Below, piece by piece: positions 9,366-18,066 of a DNA stretch of 64,000 nucleotides (positions within the stretch are counted from its first letter, which is position 1; each line of letters begins with the position of its first letter). Origin of the DNA: CALJFL01 sp039964455 (GTDB lineage: Bacteria > Pseudomonadota > Gammaproteobacteria > Pseudomonadales > Halieaceae). The notes below the pieces were generated by a model that saw nothing but the letters and a program-made list of their open reading frames with translations, did not search any database and was not told the DNA's origin. The stretch is from assembly GCA_039964455.1 (NCBI GenBank), contig JBDVXK010000004.1, forward strand, positions 248,001-312,000, written 5' to 3'. A program made the translations under genes and the position numbers.

Positions 9366-9938
9366 ATGACTGCAAGCAATCGTGTTCCCCATGTTGTATT
9401 TAAAACCCGCGTTCGTGACGAGTCCGTGGCGGGCGATAACCCCTATCGCTGGGAAGACAAAACCACCGAAGATTTGTTCGGCGGTAAAAAAGTGGTGGTA
9501 TTTTCGCTGCCCGGTGCCTTCACACCGACCTGTTCGTCGAATCATCTGCCGCGCTATGAAGAGCTTTTTGACGAGTTTCGCGCCCTGGGCGTAGACGAAA
9601 TCATTTGTGTATCAGTGAATGATGCCTTCGTGATGTTCAAGTGGGGCAAGGAGCAGGGCAACAAGAACGTCTTCTTGCTGCCTGACGGCAACGGCGAGTT
9701 CACTCGTAAAATGGGCATGTTGGTCGACAAGTCGAATATCGGCTTCGGCATGCGCTCCTGGCGTTATTCCATGGTCGTTGATGACGGCACCATAGAGAAA
9801 ATGTTCGCTGAGCCCGAGTTTGGTGATAACTGCCCGACCGACCCCTTCGAAGTGTCGGATGCCGATACGATGCTCGCGTACCTCAAGGGTGTCGAGGCCG
9901 AAGGTGTATCAGAACCACGCCTGGCATTTGTAGGTTAA
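9366..9938 (+). CDS. Peroxiredoxin (Prx5-like)
   Basis: A 190-residue thiol peroxidase of the Prx5/AhpC-TSA group, reducing hydrogen peroxide and organic peroxides in the cytoplasm. The peroxidatic cysteine is Cys56 in the motif PGAFTPTCSSNH. Further cysteines at 81 and 156 are candidates for resolution. Some relatives carry a C-terminal glutaredoxin domain; this one ends without it, so an external glutaredoxin or thioredoxin is needed. AGGAG sits six bases before the ATG. The 94 bases upstream are very AT-rich and probably hold its promoter. A strong terminator follows. Confidence 0.92.
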   Translation: MTASNRVPHVVFKTRVRDESVAGDNPYRWEDKTTEDLFGGKKVVVFSLPGAFTPTCSSNHLPRYEELFDEFRALGVDEIICVSVNDAFVMFKWGKEQGNKNVFLLPDGNGEFTRKMGMLVDKSNIGFGMRSWRYSMVVDDGTIEKMFAEPEFGDNCPTDPFEVSDADTMLAYLKGVEAEGVSEPRLAFVG

Positions 9939-9957
9939 TCCAGTCAGGTAATCCCCT

Positions 9958-9993
9958 GAGACTGTCGCCGATTTTCGGCGGCAGTCTCTACCC
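9958..9993 (+). terminator. Rho-independent terminator after the peroxiredoxin gene
   Basis: A 14-bp inverted repeat (GAGACTGTCGCCGA / TCGGCGGCAGTCTC, one G-T mismatch) closes a three-base TTT loop at 9972-9974 and is followed by a loose T-rich stretch. It lies between the convergent peroxiredoxin and dnaE2 genes and may serve both. Confidence 0.8.
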
Positions 9994-10003
9994 CTTCTTT
10001 TTA

Positions 10004-13000
10004 TCAATGAAAATCCCGCGACTTTACCGCCAGGGCTTCCAGCTCGCTGGTGTAGTCGTATAGCGCCCCGGCGATGATGTGGCTGACGTTTTCCTTGGTT
10101 TCCAGCGTGCCCTTGATCAGCAGTAACTGGCCGGTCATCAGGGTTTTGCGAAAATGCTCCTGAGTCCGTGGCCAGACCACAATATTGCTGTTGCCGGTTT
10201 CATCTTCCAGTGTCAGGAATAGCACGCCAGATGCTGTGCCCGGACGTTGTCTGCAGGTGACAAGGCCGGCAATGCGGACAAAACGATTGTTGCTGATCGT
10301 GGCCAGATCTGTGTGGCGCTGGCAGCGGTTGAATGGGTATCGATCGCGCAGCAGGCTCATGGGGTGGGCCCGCAGTGTTACGCCGGTGGCCCGGTAATCG
10401 GCCAGTACTTCTTCGGCTACAGCTGGTGCCGGTAGCTGTACATCGTCATTGAAGTAACTTGCCGCCTCGCGCTGTTCCTCCTGTAATAAGGGCTTGGGTT
10501 GCTCAAGCGCCATGATCTGCCATTGCGACTGATGGCGATGGCCGCTAAGGGATGCCAGCGCATCGGCATCGGCGAGAGCCTCCATGTCGCGCCGGTCCAG
10601 TGCGGCCCGTTGGCGCAGGTTGCTGATCTGGCGAAAAACGCCCTGATCGCGGGCGGCGACCAGTCTCCGTGCACCATCTTCGCTCAGGCCTTTTACCAGG
10701 CGCAGGCCAAGCCGCACGGGTGGTTGCTGCAGGCTGCTCTGGCCGGTTAGCAGTTGGTGATCCCAAGTGCTGTTATTGACGTCAACCGGCAGCACGGTGA
10801 CGCCATGGCGTACCGCGTCCTGCAATAACTGCGAAGGGCTGTAGAAGCCCATGGGCTGGCTGTTGAGCAAGCCTACGAAGAAGGCGGCCGGGTGGTGGCG
10901 CTTGAGCCAGGCGGAAACATAGGCCAGCAGGGCGAAGCTGGCGGAATGGGATTCCGGAAAGCCATAGCCGGCGAAGCCCTTGATCTGGTCAAACAGGCGA
11001 CGGGCGAAATCCTCATCGTAGCCCCGCTCAATCATTCCCCGGGACAGCTTTTTCTCGAAGTCCAGCAACTTGCTGTTCCTGCCCCAGTTGCTGATGGCCC
11101 GCCGCAGCTGGTCGGCTTCACCGCCGCTGAAACCCGCGGCGACCATCGCCAGCTTGATGACCTGCTCCTGAAAAATGGGCACGCCCAGAGTGCGCTCCAA
11201 TACAGACTTGATGTCATCGCTGGGGTAGGTGACGGCTTCCTTGCCCTGTTTGCGGCGTAAGTAAGGGTGAACCATGTCGCCCTGTATTGGGCCGGGCCGG
11301 ACGATGGCAATCTCGATAACCAGATCATAAAAGCATTCGGGCTTGAGTCGAGGCAGCATCGACATCTGGGCACGGGACTCGATCTGGAAGACACCAATGG
11401 AATCGGCGGCCTGCAACATGCGGTAAGTGGACTGGTCTTCGCGGGGGATGTCGCTGATGCTTGTTATTGTCGGCTGGTAGCGGTGCACCATCTCCAGACT
11501 TTTGCGAATCGCCGAGAGCATACCCAGCGCCAGAATATCGACTTTCAGCAATCCCAGTGATTCGATGTCCTCCTTGTCCCACTGGATGACGGTGCGGTCT
11601 GCCATGCTGGCATTCTCCACCGGCACCAGCGTAGAGATGGGGCTGCGGGTGATCACAAAGCCGCCCACATGTTGTGACAGGTGTCGGGGGAAGCCGAGAA
11701 TTTGTTGCACCAGGTTATAAAACAACTCGGCCTGCTGACTGTGGCCGGCAACCCCCTGTTCTTCAAAGCGCTTGGCCAGGTCGCTTGTGCGATCCCACCA
11801 GGCCAGTGATTTACTCAGGTCATCGACGAATACCGGGTCCAGACCCAATGCCTTGCCGACGTCGCGTACCGCGCTGCGCGATCGGTAGGTAATAATTGTT
11901 GCGGCCAGGGCCGCTCGGCGGCGACTGTATTTGCGATAGATATACTGGATGACCTCCTCGCGACGCTCATGCTCGAAATCCACATCGATATCCGGCGGCT
12001 CGTCACGCTCTTTGGAAATGAAGCGCTCGAAAAGCAGGGAAATCTGGTCCGGCGATACCTCGGTAATAGACAGGCAATAACACACCACGGAGTTGGCTGC
12101 GGAGCCGCGACCCTGACAGAGGATGCCGCGCTCGCGGGCAAAGCGCACGATGTCGTAGACCGTCAGGAAGTAGTATTCATAGTTCAGCTCTTCAATAAGC
12201 TGCAGCTCGCTGGCGATACGCTGACTGATCTCTGGCGAAGGCCCGCGTGGCCAACGTGCGCGGGTGCCGCTGGCGACCAGTTCGCGCAGGTAGCTGGTCG
12301 CACTGTGACCATCCGGGACAACCTCCTCGGGGTATTCATAGCGCAGTTCATCCAGGCTGAAGTGGCATTGATCGGCGATATGCAGTGTCTCGGCCAGCAG
12401 GGCGGCAGGATAGAGCCTACGCAACTTGTCGGGTGAGCGCAGATGCTGTTGGCTATTGCCCATACGGCGACGGCCCAGTTGGCTGATACTGGTGTTGTGC
12501 CTGAGGGCGGTAAAAACATCGTGCAGTGACTTACGGTTGGCGCAATGCATTTGCACGTCACCACAGGCCACCATCGGCAGGCTCAGCTCATCGGCCAGTT
12601 GGTAGAGCGCCTGGTAACGGTTGATTTCGTTGTTACCCAACAGGTGACTAACGCCCAGCCATACCCTTTTTTTGCACAGTCGGGCCAGCTGCAGGCCGTA
12701 GGCTCGATTACTGGCGGATGCATCCAGGGGTAGCCAGATCAGCAGGCAGCGTTTGAGGTGGAATATCACATCCCGTAGCGTCACCCGATATTCGCCTTTG
12801 GGGCTGCGTCGCCTGGCCATGCTGATCAGGCCCGAAAGTTCGCTGTAGGCTGCTCGGGAGGGAACGAGGGCCAGCAGTTTGATCCCTTCCTCCAGGATCA
12901 GCTCGCTGCCCACAATCAATTGAATACCCTGTTCTTTGGCGGCGACATGGGCTTTGACCACGCCAGCCAGTGAGCACTCATCGGTAATGGCCAGCGCACG

Positions 13001-13102
13001 ATAGCCAAGCGCAGCAGCGTGCTCCACAAGTTCATGGGGGTGTGAGGCGCTGCGCAGGAAGCTGTAACAGCTGAGGCAATGGAGTTCGGCGTAATTTAAC
13101 AT
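10004..13102 (-). CDS. dnaE2: SOS-inducible error-prone DNA polymerase DnaE2
   Basis: A 1032-residue C-family polymerase, the lesion-bypass relative of the replicative alpha subunit. The N-terminal PHP domain opens YAELHCLSCYSFLRSASHP and contains the ITDECSLAG segment. The polymerase core has GRGSAANSVVCYCL and the catalytic PPDIDVDFEHER near residue 370. A helix-hairpin region (LRQRAALDRRDMEALADADAL) and an OB-fold (IAGLVTCRQRPGTASGVLFLTLEDETG) follow. I chose the ATG at 13100-13102 to match DnaE2 family starts. A perfect LexA box ends only three bases upstream, so there is no room for a ribosome site. It works with ImuA and ImuB, encoded nearby but separately. Confidence 0.95.
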   Translation of the reverse strand: MLNYAELHCLSCYSFLRSASHPHELVEHAAALGYRALAITDECSLAGVVKAHVAAKEQGIQLIVGSELILEEGIKLLALVPSRAAYSELSGLISMARRRSPKGEYRVTLRDVIFHLKRCLLIWLPLDASASNRAYGLQLARLCKKRVWLGVSHLLGNNEINRYQALYQLADELSLPMVACGDVQMHCANRKSLHDVFTALRHNTSISQLGRRRMGNSQQHLRSPDKLRRLYPAALLAETLHIADQCHFSLDELRYEYPEEVVPDGHSATSYLRELVASGTRARWPRGPSPEISQRIASELQLIEELNYEYYFLTVYDIVRFARERGILCQGRGSAANSVVCYCLSITEVSPDQISLLFERFISKERDEPPDIDVDFEHERREEVIQYIYRKYSRRRAALAATIITYRSRSAVRDVGKALGLDPVFVDDLSKSLAWWDRTSDLAKRFEEQGVAGHSQQAELFYNLVQQILGFPRHLSQHVGGFVITRSPISTLVPVENASMADRTVIQWDKEDIESLGLLKVDILALGMLSAIRKSLEMVHRYQPTITSISDIPREDQSTYRMLQAADSIGVFQIESRAQMSMLPRLKPECFYDLVIEIAIVRPGPIQGDMVHPYLRRKQGKEAVTYPSDDIKSVLERTLGVPIFQEQVIKLAMVAAGFSGGEADQLRRAISNWGRNSKLLDFEKKLSRGMIERGYDEDFARRLFDQIKGFAGYGFPESHSASFALLAYVSAWLKRHHPAAFFVGLLNSQPMGFYSPSQLLQDAVRHGVTVLPVDVNNSTWDHQLLTGQSSLQQPPVRLGLRLVKGLSEDGARRLVAARDQGVFRQISNLRQRAALDRRDMEALADADALASLSGHRHQSQWQIMALEQPKPLLQEEQREAASYFNDDVQLPAPAVAEEVLADYRATGVTLRAHPMSLLRDRYPFNRCQRHTDLATISNNRFVRIAGLVTCRQRPGTASGVLFLTLEDETGNSNIVVWPRTQEHFRKTLMTGQLLLIKGTLETKENVSHIIAGALYDYTSELEALAVKSRDFH

Positions 13103-13105
13103 ATA

Positions 13106-13121
13106 CTGTATATATATACAG
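13106..13121 (-). promoter_or_regulatory. LexA (SOS) box of dnaE2
   Basis: CTGTATATATATACAG is a perfect CTGT-N8-ACAG palindrome, extended on both sides to a 20-bp match with TA flanks. An extended -10 element TGATATACT reads on the minus strand at about 13128-13120 and overlaps it, so bound LexA would block RNA polymerase directly. Confidence 0.9.
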
Positions 13122-13225
13122 TATATCAATCTGATGGAATTTCAAGGTGCCGTGGCTACATTTGACCGTGGTGTCGGGTTGTTTACCCCGCTAGATTGTT
13201 CACAGCACAGGGAGGTGCCTTTACT

Positions 13226-13471
13226 ATGAAGCCATTTAATACATTGCTGCTACTGATTTTTTGCTTACCCATGGGTGCCACCACAGCGTCGGCCCAGAGT
13301 GCATCACTGCAACAGTGCCAGCAGTATAAAGATCAAATAGAACGCTACACGAGCCTGCGCCGCAATGGCGGGTCGGGCAAACAGATGGATGCCTGGAAAC
13401 GCTCCCGGCGCGACAGCGAAAAGGCCTACAGTAATCACTACTGCTGGCGCTATCGTCGCCAGCTGCAATAG
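13226..13471 (+). CDS. Small exported protein of unknown function
   Basis: An 81-residue protein that I do not recognise. It begins with a signal peptide (MKPFNTLLLLIFCLPMGATTASA). The mature part is about 57 residues, strongly basic, with Arg/Lys-rich and Gln/Tyr-rich stretches (LQQCQQYKDQIERYTSLRR, YCWRYRRQLQ). Its two cysteines near the ends could form a disulphide. GGAGGT at 13211-13216 lies nine bases before the chosen ATG; a start ten codons earlier would spoil the signal. It is divergent from dnaE2. Confidence 0.6.
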   Translation: MKPFNTLLLLIFCLPMGATTASAQSASLQQCQQYKDQIERYTSLRRNGGSGKQMDAWKRSRRDSEKAYSNHYCWRYRRQLQ

Positions 13472-13538
13472 CCCTGGTTAACTTGTTGCGGTTTTCCTGT
13501 CACGATGTGGGAGCGTTGCTTTACCGCAGGGGTGTTAC

Positions 13539-13943
13539 ATGCTTGAACTTGCCGGACTTGATCATATTGTCCTGAGAACCACACGTTTTGCACAGATGTT
13601 GGACTTCTATTGTGGCGTACTGGGCTGCGTGATCGAGCGGAAGACTTCACCTGAGTTGGGACTCACGCAACTGCGTGCCGGTGAGGCACTTATTGACCTG
13701 GTGACGGTAGACAGCGAGTTAGGTCGTGTTGGTGGCGGGTCGCCTGCTGCCACCGGTAATAATCTCGATCACTTTTGCCTGCAACTCAAACCTGTCTCCG
13801 AAGAGGCTATTCTCCAGCACCTGAGTGAGCACGGCATTGAGGGTGGCGAATTTGCGTCCCGCTATGGTGCGCAGGGGCAGGGCAATTCCATTTATATCAA
13901 GGATCCTGACGGCAATACTGTTGAACTGCGGGTCAGGCAGTAA
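13539..13943 (+). CDS. VOC family (glyoxalase-like) protein
   Basis: A 134-residue single-module vicinal-oxygen-chelate protein. It starts LAGLDHIVLRTTRFAQMLDFYCGVLGC, typical of the first beta-alpha unit, and ends IYIKDPDGNTVELRV, typical of the last strand carrying the Glu metal ligand. His in GLDHIV and in NLDHFC are further ligands. The family includes glyoxalases, dioxygenases and antibiotic-binding proteins, so the substrate cannot be given. A ribosome site AGGGGTG precedes the ATG. Confidence 0.85.
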   Translation: MLELAGLDHIVLRTTRFAQMLDFYCGVLGCVIERKTSPELGLTQLRAGEALIDLVTVDSELGRVGGGSPAATGNNLDHFCLQLKPVSEEAILQHLSEHGIEGGEFASRYGAQGQGNSIYIKDPDGNTVELRVRQ

Positions 13944-14054
13944 TTGCCGGCGGGTAACTGCTAACCCTGAACGGGATTGATTCCCAACGTAATTAGGCTA
14001 TCTTGGCTGCAGCGGTGTTGAATCTTTGCCGCCTTGTCTTACGAGGAGTATGTA

Positions 14055-14213
14055 ATGAATAAAGCTATCCTGATCATTCTGGCAATTCTGTTGCCACCTA
14101 TCGCCGTTTTTCTCAATAACGGTGCCGGTAAAGACTTGTTGATCAATATCGTCCTGTGCCTGTTTTTTTATGTGCCGGGTATCCTGCACGCCCTCTGGCT
14201 GATTACCAAGTAG
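14055..14213 (+). CDS. YqaE/Pmp3 family membrane peptide
   Basis: A 52-residue membrane peptide, MNKAILIILAILLPPIAVFL then NNGAGKDLLINIVLCLFFYV then PGILHALWLITK. Two hydrophobic helices flank a short polar turn. The LLPPIAVFL and YVPGILHALW motifs are diagnostic of the UPF0057/Pmp3 family. In yeast and plants these proteins help keep membrane potential under salt stress; in bacteria their role is unsettled. GAGGAG at 14043-14048 is well placed. The next gene starts 11 bases after its stop and may be coupled. Confidence 0.9.
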   Translation: MNKAILIILAILLPPIAVFLNNGAGKDLLINIVLCLFFYVPGILHALWLITK

Positions 14214-14224
14214 GCCGCTAGTCG

Positions 14225-14605
14225 TTGAACCTGAACCAGGTCACTTTGCCCGTTGGCGATATGCCTGTTGCCACGGCATTTTATCGAACCTTGGGCTTTA
14301 TCCAGATTGTCGATACACCGCACTACGCGCGCTTTGAATGCCCGGAGGGCGAATCGACGTTCTCGTTATCGCTGGAGTCGGATAAATCAAACAGCGGGGC
14401 GGTGATTTATTTTGAGCATGAGGCACTCGATGACTGGGTTGCCGAGCTCAAAACGCGCGGTATCCACTTTGATCAGGGGCCAATGGATCAATCCTATTTA
14501 TGGCGTGAGGCGGTATTGCATGACCCGTCCGGCAACAAGATCAAGTTGTACTGGGCCGGTGATAATCGACTGAACCCGCCCTGGCGGGTTGAGCGGCGCC
14601 TTTAG
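14225..14605 (+). CDS. VOC family protein, TTG start
   Basis: A 126-residue vicinal-oxygen-chelate protein unlike its neighbour at 13539 in sequence. It opens LNQVTLPVGDMPVATAFYRTLGF and ends AVLHDPSGNKIKLYWAGDNR, the usual first and last units. An in-frame stop at 14219-14221 leaves TTG at 14225 as the only start that keeps the conserved first strand. There is no clear ribosome site, so translation may depend on the YqaE gene just upstream. A bulged hairpin covers the stop codon. Confidence 0.8.
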   Translation: MNLNQVTLPVGDMPVATAFYRTLGFIQIVDTPHYARFECPEGESTFSLSLESDKSNSGAVIYFEHEALDDWVAELKTRGIHFDQGPMDQSYLWREAVLHDPSGNKIKLYWAGDNRLNPPWRVERRL

Positions 14606-14641
14606 CGCTGCCGTTTAACTTCGTGTTTCCGGAAATTTCTC

Positions 14642-15370
14642 ATGTCGTCTAGCACCAGCATTTCAATCCCCGCCCGCTTTAATGGGCCGCCTGGCTCCGG
14701 CAACGGTGGCTACAGCTGTGGCGTGCTGGCGATGTTGCTGGAAGGTACTGCGCGGGTGCGGCTGTTCGTGCCGCCGCCTCTGGATAAGTCGCTGTCGGTT
14801 AGCTGCCACGAGGACGGTCATCTGGAGATGCATGATGACCAGACCTTGATTGGCGCGGCCTATCCCGCTGAACTGGATCTTGAGGTGCCGGCGGCACCGA
14901 CCCTGCAGCAGGCGCAACAGGCTAGTGAGTCTTATCCCTGCTATGACGACCATGCCTATCCGCACTGTTATGTCTGCGGCCCCGAGCGGAGCAGAGAGGA
15001 CGGGCTGTGCCTGTTTCCCGGCCCGGTTGATGACTGGAGCCTGTTGGCCTGTCCGTGGCAGCCCAGTGCCGATACGCTGGATGCGTCGGGGAATGTGCGC
15101 CCCGAAATTATCTGGTCGGCACTGGATTGTCCGGGCTATTTTGCTGTGGCGGGTGTAGATCTTCCGCAGACCCTGCTTGGTGAGCTCACCGGTGAGATAC
15201 GTGCAACTGTGCCGGGCGATCGCCCCTTGGTAGTTTATAGCTGGCCGTTGGGCGGGGAGGGAAGGAAGGCCTGGGGAGCTACTGCAATAGCAACACAGGA
15301 GGGCGAGGTTTTGGCCGTGTCCCGTTCGCTGTGGATAACCCTGAAAAAGACGACAGAGGCGGCTCAGTGA
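14642..15370 (+). CDS. Hotdog-fold thioesterase-like protein
   Basis: A 242-residue protein with the opening FNGPPGSGNGGYSCGVLAMLL, which resembles the N-terminus of proteins with two hotdog domains related to acyl-CoA thioesterases. A central HCYVCGPER motif and a WSALDCPGYFAV segment fit the start of the second half. No catalytic residue can be named with certainty. It sits in a plus-strand run of small metabolic genes. The fold call is inferred from resemblance of short motifs. Confidence 0.55.
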   Translation: MSSSTSISIPARFNGPPGSGNGGYSCGVLAMLLEGTARVRLFVPPPLDKSLSVSCHEDGHLEMHDDQTLIGAAYPAELDLEVPAAPTLQQAQQASESYPCYDDHAYPHCYVCGPERSREDGLCLFPGPVDDWSLLACPWQPSADTLDASGNVRPEIIWSALDCPGYFAVAGVDLPQTLLGELTGEIRATVPGDRPLVVYSWPLGGEGRKAWGATAIATQEGEVLAVSRSLWITLKKTTEAAQ

Positions 15371-15395
15371 GTTTGGTGACTCGTCGGATCTTGTT

Positions 15396-15806
15396 GTGAA
15401 GGTAGCCTGCGGCTGCGGCAATATCGAGTTGCACTGGCAGTTGGTTGATTTATCGCTTGTGCCCAGGGCTTGCGATTGCGATTACTGCAGCGGCCATGGT
15501 GCTAACTGGGTCAGCAAGTCTGGCACACGCGTGAAAGCTGTTGTGCACAACCCACTGTATTACCGTATTGTCCGGCAGGGCTCGGAGACAGCAGAGTTTC
15601 ACGAGTGCACCCGCTGTCAGGTGCCGGTTTTTGCCAGCGCCACTGTCGATGAACAAGACTACGCGGTGATAAACGCGGGTTGTCTCGCTAATGCTCCTGG
15701 CTTTAGCGACCCCGTGTCCGCATCCTTTGCCGGTGAGACGGCGGATCAGCGAGCACAGCGACGAGAGCGTAACTGGTGCTTACTAATGGATTTAGCGGTG
15801 GGGTGA
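15396..15806 (+). CDS. GFA-like (glutathione-dependent formaldehyde-activating family) protein
   Basis: A 136-residue zinc protein with the GFA cysteine pattern: C-G-C-G near residues 5-8, CDCDYC near 26-31 and CTRC near 67-70. The usual family motif is CHCSxC, so the His is replaced by Asp here. Some members were reported to help glutathione react with formaldehyde; most are of unknown function. The GTG start at 15396 keeps the conserved first cysteines. Its stop overlaps the next start by one base (TGATG). Confidence 0.75.
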   Translation: MKVACGCGNIELHWQLVDLSLVPRACDCDYCSGHGANWVSKSGTRVKAVVHNPLYYRIVRQGSETAEFHECTRCQVPVFASATVDEQDYAVINAGCLANAPGFSDPVSASFAGETADQRAQRRERNWCLLMDLAVG

Positions 15807-16399
15807 TGATGCGAATACTGAAACAGGTGTTTAACCTTACGCGATTTAACCGTTTGCTGATCGTGATCGCGACAGTGAGTGTGCTGGCAGGGTGCCTGGC
15901 GATCCCCGAGGGTGTCGAACCGGTTACGGATTTCGACGTTAATCGCTACTCCGGCACCTGGTACGAGGTGGCCCGGCTTGACCATCGCTTTGAGCGTGGC
16001 CTGAGCAATGTCACGGCAAGCTATTCGCTGCAGGATGATGGCACGGTCAAGGTTGTGAATCGCGGTTACAACTTTGAGGATGATTCCTGGGATGACGCAG
16101 TCGGGAAGGCGGCATTTGTTGATGCCACTGATGTGGGTTACCTCAAGGTGTCTTTTTTTGGTCCTTTCTATGGTGCCTACGCAGTATTCGAACTGGATAA
16201 GCAGGACTATCAATACGCTTTTGTCGCTGGTAACACCACGTCCTATCTTTGGTTGCTGTCGCGTACTCCCACGGTCAGTGGTACCTTGCGTCAGCAGTTT
16301 ATCGACAAGACCACCACACTGGGATTCGACCCCGCCGGTCTGATTTGGGTAGATCAATCCCGCCACTCCCCAGCAGACAACGGAACGCCGGCGGGTTAA
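15806..16399 (+). CDS. blc: Outer-membrane lipocalin (Blc-like lipoprotein)
   Basis: A 197-residue lipoprotein with a signal sequence ending in LAGC (Cys30) and a lipocalin barrel. The GxW signature is seen as YSGTWYEVARLDHRFERGL, essentially identical to bacterial Blc. Later motifs LKVSFFGPFYGAYAV and WLLSRTP also match. Blc binds lysophospholipids or fatty acids and is linked to membrane maintenance under stress. The start overlaps the stop of the GFA-like gene. It converges on imuB. Confidence 0.93.
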   Translation: MMRILKQVFNLTRFNRLLIVIATVSVLAGCLAIPEGVEPVTDFDVNRYSGTWYEVARLDHRFERGLSNVTASYSLQDDGTVKVVNRGYNFEDDSWDDAVGKAAFVDATDVGYLKVSFFGPFYGAYAVFELDKQDYQYAFVAGNTTSYLWLLSRTPTVSGTLRQQFIDKTTTLGFDPAGLIWVDQSRHSPADNGTPAG

Positions 16400-16415
16400 C
16401 TTTGCGGCGAAATTT

Positions 16416-17843
16416 TCAGGCAAAAATGCCCTGCAGGTACCACTGCCGCGCCAGGCGGTCCCGGTAAATCCAGTAGCACTGGCCGTGTTTGTCTTCGGCC
16501 ACGTAATAATCACGACTCACCGCTTCCTGCCACCAGTTGTCTTCAATCCGTTCTGGTCCGTATACCAGTTGCAGCAAGCCGTTCCAGTAGAGGCGAGAGC
16601 CCCGTTGGTCCAGTAGCTGGGGTTTGGGCATCAGCCAGAAGGGTCGTTGCGCGCAGGTCTGGCTGGTACTTGCTGCATCACCGGGGTTGTCGGTGCAGGT
16701 ATGCACAGCGTACTCCGGTAGGTGCTCGTCGCGGCAGCCGACTTTGGCGATGGCTTGTAAGCCAAGTCTGCTGCGCAGTCGGTCGAGCAGACTGTCCATA
16801 GGTTCGCGTCGATTGTTGGGGCAAAACAGATCAATGCTGTCTGCTTGTCCCGGACGCAATTCGTTGCAGTCAAGCGTCAGCCCCTCTACGCCGGTTTTCA
16901 GCTGGTGCTTTTCCAGGCGGATGCGGGTCAGTTGGTGCCAGTTCTCCCAGTCGCTGTGGCTACTGGTGCTGCGCACAGTGAGAGTCTGTACACCCCGATC
17001 CATACCAATAAACTGCCAGCAAATCTCGGTTGTTTGTAGTTGGGTATTGCGAAGGAAGCGACACAGCGATTGCAGTAGTAGCTGTATCGCGGGCTGCAGC
17101 TCTTCACTGCCTTTAACCTCGTAGCCGAACCAGTAGGTGTCGCTGAAGGTGGCGGGTGGCTGGTAATCCGCTTGCAGGTCTTCTCGCTGACCCAGCAACT
17201 GCTGCAGATAGAGAGTGAAGGCTTTGCCGCAGCGCCGGCCCAAGGCACGTGGTGGCAGCTTGAGCACGTCACCCAGTGTATGCAGGCCAGCCCGACGCAG
17301 TGAATCTACGGTGCTGGCGAAGTCTGCAAGCAGCTCCAGTGGCAGGGGTGCCAGCCGCTCTGTCAGTGGCAGGTCAATTCCGGTGGCGCTGTCATCCTGT
17401 GCATAGGACAACAACCAGGCGGCCTTGGGTGTTGCCGCCAGACCATACTGTACCCAGTAGCCGCGGCTGCCTATGCCACTGGTGACGTCCGCCAGTAATG
17501 CATCCAGGCCCTTGTACAGGTTCAGGCAGCTGCCGATCTCCAGCTGCAGACAATCCTCCCGCCAGCTGTGCAGGGTGGGGGTGATGCTGTAGGCCCAGCA
17601 GCACAACTGCAGCAGCGCGCGCTGTTCAGCCTCTTCATCCCGCTCCAGCAGTTGCACGGGCAGGGTGTCCGCCAGTGCCCGCAGTGTCGCCGTGCCCATG
17701 CCCGGACCGATACCCAGCGCAGCACCACAATCGTTGACCCCGACCACGCGCTGTTGCGACATTACCGCGACTGGCTGGTCTTCGGACTGGCTCAGACACT
17801 GCAGCGGTAGCTGTGCAAAGCGCAGGCAAAGCCACAGGCTCAT
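16416..17843 (-). CDS. imuB: ImuB, inactive Y-family polymerase of the SOS mutasome
   Basis: A 475-residue Y-family-like protein. The N-terminus (MSLWLCLRFAQLPLQCL) lacks the catalytic DxD of active polymerases, and the SIDEx motif is also lost, as expected for ImuB. A helix-hairpin-helix region is seen at LHTLGDVLKLPPRALGRRCG. The sequence SIDLF at 336-340 resembles the clamp-binding pentapeptide QL(S/D)LF. The C-terminal SRDYYVAEDKHGQCYWIYRDR is a typical ImuB tail. ImuB links DnaE2 to the sliding clamp. GGAG lies about seven bases before the ATG, and a LexA box stands 66 bases upstream. Confidence 0.92.
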   Translation of the reverse strand: MSLWLCLRFAQLPLQCLSQSEDQPVAVMSQQRVVGVNDCGAALGIGPGMGTATLRALADTLPVQLLERDEEAEQRALLQLCCWAYSITPTLHSWREDCLQLEIGSCLNLYKGLDALLADVTSGIGSRGYWVQYGLAATPKAAWLLSYAQDDSATGIDLPLTERLAPLPLELLADFASTVDSLRRAGLHTLGDVLKLPPRALGRRCGKAFTLYLQQLLGQREDLQADYQPPATFSDTYWFGYEVKGSEELQPAIQLLLQSLCRFLRNTQLQTTEICWQFIGMDRGVQTLTVRSTSSHSDWENWHQLTRIRLEKHQLKTGVEGLTLDCNELRPGQADSIDLFCPNNRREPMDSLLDRLRSRLGLQAIAKVGCRDEHLPEYAVHTCTDNPGDAASTSQTCAQRPFWLMPKPQLLDQRGSRLYWNGLLQLVYGPERIEDNWWQEAVSRDYYVAEDKHGQCYWIYRDRLARQWYLQGIFA

Positions 17844-17909
17844 GCGGGCACTCCAGGCAACAGGCCTGTTTCCCGGGGGGGCAGTGGGGCCAGTTTAATA
17901 TGAGTAATG

Positions 17910-17925
17910 CTGTACATATATACAG
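17910..17925 (-). promoter_or_regulatory. LexA (SOS) box of imuB
   Basis: CTGTACATATATACAG is a CTGT-N8-ACAG palindrome in the gap between divergent imuB and the DUF885 gene. It is 66 bases from the imuB start and 141 bases from the DUF885 start, so it most probably serves imuB. Confidence 0.88.
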
Positions 17926-18066
17926 TATTACTGAAGATCCCTCACCTGTCTATGTGGCGGCACTTCGGGGTGGTAATCTGTTGCCTGTTACGCCATTATG
18001 CGCGCCGTTTTAAACCCCTGTTTTATGCGCCACCGCAGGTGCTTTCGGGGCGAAGGAGATCTGATA

